9,780 nucleotides of DNA, taken from positions 1-9,780 of the forward strand of contig JAQBNY010000335.1 of assembly GCA_028288315.1 (NCBI GenBank), read 5' to 3'. The notes beneath the pieces are model-generated. The model saw only the letters and a list, made by a program, of their open reading frames with translations. It was not told the DNA's origin and did not search any database. The DNA comes from Mucilaginibacter sp. GTDB lineage: Bacteria > Bacteroidota > Bacteroidia > Sphingobacteriales > Sphingobacteriaceae. How positions within the stretch are numbered: position 1 is the first letter of the stretch; every line of letters begins with the position of its first letter. The position numbers and the translations under genes are program-made. Shown here in pieces: positions 1 to 4,926 of this stretch.

Positions 1-260
1 CTGAAACAAAAACTAAAATTTGCCAGCTGGTTGAGCGCGATCCTTCAGTATCAAAAGTGATGCACATTTTGTCAACCTATCAATCGCCAGAGGAGATATT
101 GCTGATGCTGATTATAAACTTTAAGGATGATATTGATACCCAGGATTTGAACATAGCCATTGATCGTATACGGGCAACTGTAAAAGAGGAGTGGCAATTA
201 GTGCGCTTTGTAATTATACAGCCAGAAACTGAAGAGCATAGTCATAGTTTCATGGAGTGA
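1..260 (+). CDS. Cation diffusion facilitator (CDF) transporter, C-terminal part only
   Basis: The reading frame is open from base 3 to the TGA at 258-260, and its 5' part lies outside the window, so only about 85 C-terminal residues are visible. Residues around DPSVSKVMHILSTYQSPEE, LLMLIINFKDDIDTQDLN and a final VRFVIIQPE segment resemble the cytoplasmic C-terminal domain of CDF metal/proton antiporters, a small alpha-beta ferredoxin-like fold that follows the six membrane helices and mediates dimerisation and metal sensing. The GTG at 57 is an internal codon, not a start, because the similarity continues upstream of it. The metal specificity (zinc, cobalt, iron or other) cannot be read from this domain, and the membrane part is not seen. 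No obvious GC-rich terminator follows; the next feature is an inverted repeat. Confidence 0.75.
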   Translation, partial: ETKTKICQLVERDPSVSKVMHILSTYQSPEEILLMLIINFKDDIDTQDLNIAIDRIRATVKEEWQLVRFVIIQPETEEHSHSFME

Positions 261-281
261 GTTTTGTATTTACATTAATTT

Positions 282-403
282 TTAACCACAAAGGACATTA
301 AGTAAGACGACACAAAGTATACAGAGACTTATCTTAATAATTATATCTCATCTATTAATCTTTGTGCTCTTTGTGGTTTTCTCATCGTGTTCTTTGTGGT
401 TAA
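282..403. repeat. Imperfect inverted repeat, MITE/REP-like
   Basis: The left end reads TTAACCACAAAGGACA (282-297) and the right end is its near-perfect reverse complement (388-403, ending CTTTGTGGTTAA). The inner parts of the arms also match: CACAAAG at 311-317 against CTTTGTG at 360-366, with a further CTTTGTGGTT at 368-377. Arms are about 45 nt around a loop of about 35 nt rich in A and T. The AACCACAAAG-N-CACAAAG unit resembles a family of short dispersed repeats seen in intergenic regions of many bacterial genomes. It could fold as a long imperfect hairpin in RNA and act as a transcription end for the CDF gene, or be a non-autonomous mobile remnant. No transposase is nearby. Confidence 0.7.
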
Positions 404-477
404 TTTCCCACCTCGGTATTATTCCTCAAACATCTAAAATATATTTCACCTTGATGTATAATTGCTAAAAATATTAG

Positions 478-485
478 TATTTTTG
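478..485 (+). promoter_or_regulatory. Possible Bacteroidota -7 element for the radical SAM operon
   Basis: TATTTTTG fits the Bacteroidota -7 consensus TAnnTTTG exactly. It ends only 7 nt before the ATG at 493, so a transcript starting there would be leaderless or nearly so. A well-spaced TTTG -33 element is not evident; the nearest TTG is at 451-453, a gap of 24 nt. The call is therefore weak. Confidence 0.3.
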
Positions 486-492
486 AATTGAT

Positions 493-1749
493 ATGAATGC
501 GGATAGGATAACAGAGAAATTGAATATTTTGGCAGATGCCGCCAAGTATGATGTGTCATGTGCATCAAGCGGCAGTAAGCGTAAAAACGAAAGTAAAGGA
601 TTGGGTAATGCAAGTAATGGTATATGCCATTCTTATACAGAGGATGGCCGTTGCGTATCTCTGCTTAAAATATTATTGACCAACCATTGTATTTTTGATT
701 GTGCCTATTGTGTATCGCGCAAAAGCAATGATATTAAACGCGCCGCATTTACGGTGCAGGAGGTGGTTGACTTAACCATTAACTTTTACCGTCGCAATTA
801 TATAGAGGGCCTTTTCTTAAGCTCGGGTATTTTTAAGGATGCCGATTATACTATGGAGCGCTTAGTACGTATTGCCAAAAAGCTGCGTACCGAGCATAAT
901 TTTAACGGTTACATTCATCTCAAATCTATCCCCGGCGCCAGTGATGAATTAATGAACGAGGCCGGCCTGTATGCCGATCGCCTGAGCGTAAATCTGGAAA
1001 TGCCAACCGAAGCAGGACTTAAACTATTGGCGCCTGATAAGAATCAGGCAGATATGATTAAACCAATGGGGTATTTAAAAAACGCTATTATTCAACATAC
1101 CGAAGAAAAAAAGCTTTTTAAAAAAGCCCCGATATTTGCGCCCGCCGGGCAAAGCACACAGCTAATTATAGGTGCTACGCCCGAGAATGACAGTCAGGTG
1201 TTGCAATCTGCCAATTACTTTTATAAGAACTTTAATTTAAAGCGAGTTTATTACTCGGGTTATGTACCGGTACTGGCAGATACACGGTTGCCTGCCTTAA
1301 ATACATCTGTACCTATGGTGCGCGAGAACCGGCTTTACCAGGCCGATTGGTTGATGCGTTTTTATGGCTTTCATGTTAACGAAATAGTGAATACCCAGCA
1401 ACCACACCTTGATTTGGATATTGATCCTAAACTGGGCTGGGCCATCCGCAATATGCAGGCTTTCCCGATAGATGTAAACAAGGCCGATCTGCAAATGATA
1501 TTGCGCGTGCCGGGCATCGGGCTGATATCGGCACAAAAAATTGTAAGCGCGCGTATATTTGGTAAACTTAACTGGGATCAGCTCAAAAAAATGGGGGTGA
1601 GCATTAACCGTGCTAAGTATTTCATTACCTGTAAAAGCAACGAGTTTGAACGACGTGACCTTACCGGTAACAACATTAAACAGTTTATACTGGCTGCATC
1701 GCAAAGCAAATACCTAAAAAACACACAAACCCAGCTAAGCCTTTTTTAA
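493..1749 (+). CDS. Putative DNA modification/repair radical SAM protein with helix-hairpin-helix and C-terminal clamp motif
   Basis: A 418-residue radical SAM enzyme of the type that pairs with DUF4130/TIGR03915 proteins (family TIGR03916). The CxxxCxxC signature that binds the 4Fe-4S cluster is at C66, C70, C73, within an LLTNHC...CAYC context. It is followed by a partial TIM-barrel pattern (LFLSSGIF near 107-114; SVNLEMPTE near 165-173). Residues about 325-360 contain a helix-hairpin-helix DNA-binding element (LRVPGIGLISAQKIV), consistent with a DNA substrate. The last five residues are QLSLF, matching the beta-clamp-binding consensus. The start is fixed by an in-frame TGA at 484-486 only three codons upstream. 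The next gene begins one base after the stop, so the two are surely co-transcribed. The reaction catalysed by this family is, as far as I know, undetermined; the role in DNA repair or modification is an inference from domain content and genomic partners. Confidence 0.9.
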   Translation: MNADRITEKLNILADAAKYDVSCASSGSKRKNESKGLGNASNGICHSYTEDGRCVSLLKILLTNHCIFDCAYCVSRKSNDIKRAAFTVQEVVDLTINFYRRNYIEGLFLSSGIFKDADYTMERLVRIAKKLRTEHNFNGYIHLKSIPGASDELMNEAGLYADRLSVNLEMPTEAGLKLLAPDKNQADMIKPMGYLKNAIIQHTEEKKLFKKAPIFAPAGQSTQLIIGATPENDSQVLQSANYFYKNFNLKRVYYSGYVPVLADTRLPALNTSVPMVRENRLYQADWLMRFYGFHVNEIVNTQQPHLDLDIDPKLGWAIRNMQAFPIDVNKADLQMILRVPGIGLISAQKIVSARIFGKLNWDQLKKMGVSINRAKYFITCKSNEFERRDLTGNNIKQFILAASQSKYLKNTQTQLSLF

Positions 1750-1750
1750 T

Positions 1751-2509
1751 ATGATCACCTTATTATATGATGGCACATTTGAGGGCCTGCTCACCGCCGT
1801 GTTTGAAGTATATGAGCATAAGCTGGGATATGTAAAACTGTTGAGGGCAGATAAGCATACCAAAACCATGTTTGAGCAGGTAATGAATGTGGTTACTGAT
1901 GAGGCACGGGCTACCCGTGTGCTAAAAGGATTGAAGTTGAAATTATCTCCAATGGGTGTGCAGCGCCTGTATGCCGCCCACTTAGCCGAAATGGATGGCG
2001 AAGAGAATATATTGTTAGGTTATATTAGGTATGCGTTTGATGCCGGGCAAAACATTGAAGATGATTACGGAAACAAATTTGTAATGCGTGTATCTGAAAT
2101 GGTGCGCATGGTTCGGCGCGAAAAGCATAGGATGGAGGCCTTTGTGCGATTTCAGAAATTAAAGGACGAAATATTTTATGCCACTGTTGAGCCCGACTTT
2201 AACGTACTGCCACTACTCATTCGTCATTTTAAAAGCCGTTATGCTGATCAGCGCTGGATAATTTATGATATGAAACGGCTTTACGGCATTTATTATGACC
2301 TGCACGACACCCAGTATATAACCCTTGATTTTGCTACAAACAGCAACCCCAGCGAAGTAATGGCAGCCTTCTGCGAAGAAGAGGGCACTTATCAGCACTT
2401 GTGGAAGAACTACTTTCATAGTGTAAACATCCCATCAAGGAAAAATACTAAGCTACATGTACGCCATATCCCTAAAAGGTATTGGAAGCATTTAACAGAG
2501 AAAATTTAA
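1751..2509 (+). CDS. TIGR03915/DUF4130 family probable DNA metabolism protein
   Basis: A 252-residue protein matching the SAM-linked DNA metabolism family (TIGR03915, DUF4130). Typical features are the N-terminal LLYDGTFEGLLTAVFEVYE (residues 4-22), the central EKHRMEAFVRFQ to RWIIYDMKRLYGIYY block (124-182), and the C-terminal LWKNYF...IPSR and PKRYWKHLTE segments (217-250). In many other bacteria this domain is fused to a uracil-DNA-glycosylase-like domain; here it stands alone at its normal short length, so no glycosylase is encoded with it. It begins one base after the stop of the radical SAM gene, which suggests translational coupling and a shared complex or pathway. It has no signal peptide or membrane segment and is probably cytoplasmic. 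Its biochemical activity is not known to me. Confidence 0.9.
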   Translation: MITLLYDGTFEGLLTAVFEVYEHKLGYVKLLRADKHTKTMFEQVMNVVTDEARATRVLKGLKLKLSPMGVQRLYAAHLAEMDGEENILLGYIRYAFDAGQNIEDDYGNKFVMRVSEMVRMVRREKHRMEAFVRFQKLKDEIFYATVEPDFNVLPLLIRHFKSRYADQRWIIYDMKRLYGIYYDLHDTQYITLDFATNSNPSEVMAAFCEEEGTYQHLWKNYFHSVNIPSRKNTKLHVRHIPKRYWKHLTEKI

Positions 2510-2522
2510 TTTTTTAAATTTT
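2501..2522 (+). terminator. AT-only hairpin at the end of the radical SAM operon
   Basis: AAAATTTAA (2501-2509) and TTAAATTTT (2514-2522) form a perfect 9-bp inverted repeat with a TTTT loop. It overlaps the stop codon and is followed by a T run at 2527-2533. The stem contains no G or C and would be weak, so this is at best a poor intrinsic terminator. Confidence 0.3.
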
Positions 2523-2692
2523 ACGCTTTTTTTAATTGAATTAATATAAGATTGGAAGCCCTTATTGTTAATAATACACTTGTTTATAAGCTCCGAATTT
2601 TAAAATGAATTAGCTTAAAATCAGCGTTTAGGGCATGTTAATAACTGTTTATTTATGTGAATAACGTGTTAAAAAGAAAAATAAAAAAGTAC

Positions 2693-2722
2693 TTGACATA
2701 TATGTAATTAAGTTGCTATATT
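2693..2722 (+). promoter_or_regulatory. Strong promoter of the long non-coding RNA
   Basis: TTGACA (2693-2698), an 18-bp spacer and TATATT (2717-2722) give a near-ideal sigma70-type arrangement. Read in the Bacteroidota style it is TTG plus TATATTGT. An A-rich stretch (about 2670-2690) lies directly upstream, as for an UP element. The expected start is about 2728-2730. A direct repeat overlaps the spacer and start: TGTAATTAA at 2703-2711 and again at 2722-2730. The nearest protein gene starts about 800 bases downstream, which points to an untranslated product. Confidence 0.7.
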
Positions 2723-2730
2723 GTAATTAA
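2703..2730. repeat. Direct repeat TGTAATTAA over the RNA promoter
   Basis: The 9-mer TGTAATTAA occurs exactly at 2703-2711 and 2722-2730. With flanks it extends to TATAT(T)GTAATTAA at 2699-2711 and 2717-2730, one base inserted. The repeat spacing is 19 nt, one copy lying in the promoter spacer and one at the predicted start. It may be an operator or the product of a small tandem duplication of the -10 region. Confidence 0.5.
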
Positions 2731-2740
2731 CAAGAACGAC

Positions 2741-2751
2741 GTACTTTGACA
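2741..2751 (+). promoter_or_regulatory. boxA-like antitermination element
   Basis: GTACTTTGACA lies about 12 nt after the predicted transcription start. It resembles the boxA sequences (GTTCTTTGACA-like, as I recall them) of Bacteroidota rRNA leaders, and matches 8 of 12 positions of the E. coli boxA when one more upstream base is included. Such a site would let NusB/NusE protect a long untranslated RNA from Rho. It may be fortuitous, since ACTTGACA also occurs in the promoter. Confidence 0.35.
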
Positions 2752-2933
2752 GCCTTACAGGATACAGAAACTGAAGTCGGGTGAACCTTCGGGGGAACTA
2801 AAGATCAGGGAAGTACCTGAATTAATAAAGAAAGTAAAAGACGAAAGTAGTTTATTTCGGAATTAATTAAAAAGGTATTATTAACACTGCAATACTTTAC
2901 GGAGAAAAGCAGAAGAAATAATGATCTTGAAGC

Positions 2934-2947
2934 AATCGGCGTTAGCA
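2934..2947 (+). repeat. Repeat motif copy A (AATCGGCGTTAGCA)
   Basis: This is the first of five close copies of a motif of the form AATCAGC(G/A)TT-(A)GCA in the non-coding RNA. It differs from copy E (3198-3211) by one base. The next copies follow at intervals of 24 and 25 nt. Confidence 0.6.
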
Positions 2948-2957
2948 AACAATGAGC

Positions 2958-3003
2958 AATCAGCATTCACTTGAATATGATTAATCAGCGTTGCACAGAT
3001 AAC
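2958..3003 (+). repeat. Duplicated block 1 (motif copies B and C)
   Basis: It contains AATCAGCATTCA (2958-2969) and AATCAGCGTTGCA (2983-2995), followed by ATAAC. It aligns along its whole length with the block at 3172-3217, where the same two variants occur in the same order and at nearly the same spacing. The first half can also fold locally: ATTC-ACTT-GAAT inside AATC/GATT. Confidence 0.6.
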
Positions 3004-3171
3004 GACAGAGTCGACTTCCCCAAGGGAGATTGACGAAATCAATAATCGAAGAAACAATGACCTAACCGGAAAACCGAAAGGAAGAAGGATAGTGTTCAAA
3101 GTTGAACGATATTGATGGAATTACCTCCGCAAGGAGACAGGCAAAGTCCGCATTATGTCAACAATTGATTA

Positions 3172-3217
3172 TATCAGCATTCAAAGTAATAAAGATGAAT
3201 CAGCGTTAGCAATAACA
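3172..3217 (+). repeat. Duplicated block 2 (motif copies D and E)
   Basis: It contains TATCAGCATTCA (3172-3183) and AATCAGCGTTAGCA (3198-3211), followed by ATAAC. It is a diverged copy of the block at 2958-3003, 214 nt upstream. A weaker match (GTCCGCATT, 3146-3154) lies 27 nt before it, continuing the period of about 25 nt. Confidence 0.6.
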
Positions 3218-3290
3218 AAGAGGAGATCAGGTCGGTTAATTTACACAAAACTTGTTAGCTTCTGAGTGACTATGGTCATTCATGAAGTCA

Positions 3291-3337
3291 GGAAACGGAA
3301 GAAGAATCGAAAGAGGAAGCTTCCGTTTTCGATTTTT
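3291..3337 (+). terminator. Intrinsic terminator of the long RNA, with an alternative hairpin
   Basis: GGAAACGGAAG (3291-3301) pairs with CTTCCGTTTTC (3320-3330), an 11-bp stem with one G-U pair and an 18-nt loop, followed by GATTTTT (3331-3337). A second, mutually exclusive hairpin pairs AATCGAAA (3305-3312) with TTTCGATT (3327-3334) around an inner GGAAGCTTCC palindrome (3315-3324). Either could end transcription on the plus strand; no T tract serves the minus strand. Confidence 0.7.
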
Positions 3338-3408
3338 ATGAGGTTTTCGTGCATAAGAGATTGTCAATACGTGCCAACCATCATAGTTAAATACCGCCGT
3401 CTCGGCTC

Positions 3409-3446
3409 TAGTCAGATGACTATTATTGCAAGGCCTACGGCCTGCA
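3409..3446. repeat. Two adjacent short inverted repeats upstream of phoH
   Basis: TAGTCA-GA-TGACTA (3409-3422) is a perfect 14-bp interrupted palindrome. Immediately after it, TGCA(A)GGCC-TAC-GGCCTGCA (3427-3446) forms an 8-bp hairpin with one bulged A, with a T run further on (3455-3459). The first has the symmetry of an operator; the second may be a back-up terminator or a leader hairpin. The rest of 3338-3523 shows no gene or tRNA. A weak TAACTTTC (3470-3477) resembles a -7 element for phoH. Confidence 0.4.
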
Positions 3447-3523
3447 TAATCAACTTTTTCTAATACTTATAACTTTCCAACATTTTCAATTACTCCCAAC
3501 CAAAAACCCTACTTTAGTGTTCT

Positions 3524-4876
3524 ATGATAAAGGATACTACAGATAAATTGGACAGAAAGAAAAAAATATTTGTGCTGGATACCTCGGTTATCCTATACGA
3601 TCATAATGCTTTTGAGAATTTTCAGGAGCATGATGTAGCTATCCCTATACAAGTACTGGAAGAGCTGGACAATATGAAGAGCGGTAATGATACCCGCAAC
3701 TTTGAAGCCCGCAGCTTTATCAGGCTGATGGATGATATGTCGCATAATCGCCTTATTAATCAGTGGCTTCCGCTTAATGGCAAAAGCAAGGGCTGCTTTA
3801 AAGTAATAATGGATGTAAAGAACAGCAGCGCCGATGCCGAAGTTGTTTTTGGTTCAGAAAAAATAGATCACCGCATATTAAACGCCGCCTTGGGTGTGCA
3901 GTTTGAGCACCCCGACAGAAAAGTAATACTTGTTTCAAAAGATATATGCCTGCGGTTAAAGGCAAAATCACTTAACCTTAATGCTGAGGATTATGAAACA
4001 GGCAAGGTTAAAAACCTTGATGAACTATACAGCGGCAAAACTGTATTAAATAGAGTAAGTGAAAAGCTGCTGGGCAAATTAAATAAAAATGATATCCTTA
4101 CCGGAGGAGAACTGGAAATAGAGCCTAATGCCGGTAATCAGTTTTATGTATTAAATAGTAAAAATGGTACAGCATCCGCCTTTTACAATTCCCAAAACGG
4201 GCAGGTAGAGAAAGTGACCGAGCAGCCTGCCCTTAACATTTATCCCCGCAATTTAGAACAGGCCTTTGCCATACATGCCCTGCTGCACCCTGGTATTAAA
4301 CTGGTAACTATACAGGGGAATGCCGGTACCGGCAAAACATTATTGGCCCTTGCAAGTGCACTGGAGCAGCGTAAGTATTACCGCCAAATATTTGTTACCC
4401 GCCCAATTGTACCTTTAAGTAATAAGGATATAGGCTTTTTGCCGGGTGATATTAAATCAAAGATAGACCCTTACATGGCGCCTATTTGGGATAACCTTAA
4501 ATTCATTAAAGACCAGTTTGCTGAAGATGAAAAGATGCAGGCTAAAATAGATGAATTGGTTGCCAATGAGAAAATATCCATTACTCCACTGGCCTTTATT
4601 CGTGGGCGTACACTAAGCAAGATTTTTTTTATTGTTGATGAAGCACAGAACCTTACACCCCACGAGGTAAAAACAATCATATCACGCGCGGGCGAAAACA
4701 GTAAATTTATATTTACAGGCGATATTTACCAGATAGATACCCCGTATTTGGATGCAGAAAGTAATGGCCTGTCTTACCTGATAGATAAAGCTAAAGGACA
4801 TCCGTTATATGCTCACATTACCTTGCAAAAAGGGGAGAGAAGCGAGTTGGCGAATTTGGCGAATGATCTTTTATAA
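3524..4876 (+). CDS. PIN-PhoH family ATPase (PhoH2/YlaK type)
   Basis: A 450-residue two-domain cytoplasmic protein. The N-terminal PIN-like nuclease domain (about 14-165) has acidic residues at D19 (VLDTSV), E47 (QVLEELD), D115 (KIDHRIL) and D140 (VSKD), the expected pattern for a metal-dependent ribonuclease. A linker follows, then the PhoH P-loop ATPase (about 240-450): Walker A GNAGTGKT (265-272), Walker B FFIVDEAQN (368-376), a TGD motif (398-400) and a terminal KGERSELA with R439 as likely arginine finger. Related PIN-PhoH proteins have been described as sequence-specific RNA helicases/ribonucleases, some acting in toxin-antitoxin units; no antitoxin gene is next to this one. The in-frame TAG at 3515-3517 supports the ATG at 3524. 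The Shine-Dalgarno is poor, as is normal in Bacteroidota. Confidence 0.92.
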   Translation: MIKDTTDKLDRKKKIFVLDTSVILYDHNAFENFQEHDVAIPIQVLEELDNMKSGNDTRNFEARSFIRLMDDMSHNRLINQWLPLNGKSKGCFKVIMDVKNSSADAEVVFGSEKIDHRILNAALGVQFEHPDRKVILVSKDICLRLKAKSLNLNAEDYETGKVKNLDELYSGKTVLNRVSEKLLGKLNKNDILTGGELEIEPNAGNQFYVLNSKNGTASAFYNSQNGQVEKVTEQPALNIYPRNLEQAFAIHALLHPGIKLVTIQGNAGTGKTLLALASALEQRKYYRQIFVTRPIVPLSNKDIGFLPGDIKSKIDPYMAPIWDNLKFIKDQFAEDEKMQAKIDELVANEKISITPLAFIRGRTLSKIFFIVDEAQNLTPHEVKTIISRAGENSKFIFTGDIYQIDTPYLDAESNGLSYLIDKAKGHPLYAHITLQKGERSELANLANDLL

Positions 4877-4926
4877 AGGGACATAACCAACGCAGCACAT
4901 TACAGAACTAACAGTATAAGCATTAC

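Larger units (their letters stand above)
2728..3337 (+). ncRNA. Unrecognised structured RNA of about 610 nt
   Basis: This stretch runs from a strong promoter to an intrinsic terminator and has no credible protein gene. Local hairpins: TCAGG/CCTGA (2805-2809 with 2816-2820); CGAAA/TTTCG (2842-2846 with 2855-2859); AAGGTATT/AATACTTT (2872-2879 with 2891-2898); GTTCAA/TTGAAC (3094-3099 with 3102-3107); CTCC-GCAA-GGAG, a GNRA tetraloop hairpin (3125-3136); and a 12-bp hairpin with one bulge and a TATG loop (3259-3287). The 5' end (TAACAAG, 2728-2734) can pair with CTTGTTA (3251-3257), closing the molecule just before the 3' hairpins. A duplicated repeat unit lies inside. I do not recognise a known class: the conserved elements of tmRNA, RNase P RNA, SRP RNA or group II intron domain V are not seen. 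Boundaries are inferred from promoter and terminator. Confidence 0.6.

Noticed and set aside
1297..1704. 135-codon minus-strand frame opposite the radical SAM gene
   Set aside because: It lies wholly within a well-supported coding region, has no recognisable domain, and is explained as a shadow of the other strand.
2773..3018. Long-range pairing GAAGTCG (2773-2779) with CGACTTC (3012-3018)
   Set aside because: Seven pairs in a 600-nt molecule are expected by chance, and both strands have competing partners (CTTC at 2787-2790; GGGGAA at 2792-2797 with TTCCCC at 3016-3021). It is not used as evidence.
2881..3099. 72-codon reading frame on the minus strand inside the RNA region
   Set aside because: It runs against the promoter and terminator. 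Its apparent peptide repeat (NADC...NADC) comes from the DNA motif copies, and it resembles no family I know.
3125..3154. Resemblance of the GGAG...AAAGTCCG stretch to conserved RNase P RNA or SRP RNA elements
   Set aside because: Only a short string matches. The remaining universal elements and their order are missing, and the RNA is too long for either class.
2934..3217. The repeated motif as a CRISPR array
   Set aside because: The units are too short and degenerate, there are only five in two clusters, no cas genes are present, and the spacing of about 25 nt leaves only about 12 nt between copies.
3266..3463. 65-codon plus-strand reading frame
   Set aside because: It begins within a stable hairpin, passes through the terminator and both inverted repeats, and has a Lys/Arg-rich then random composition. 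Nothing suggests translation.
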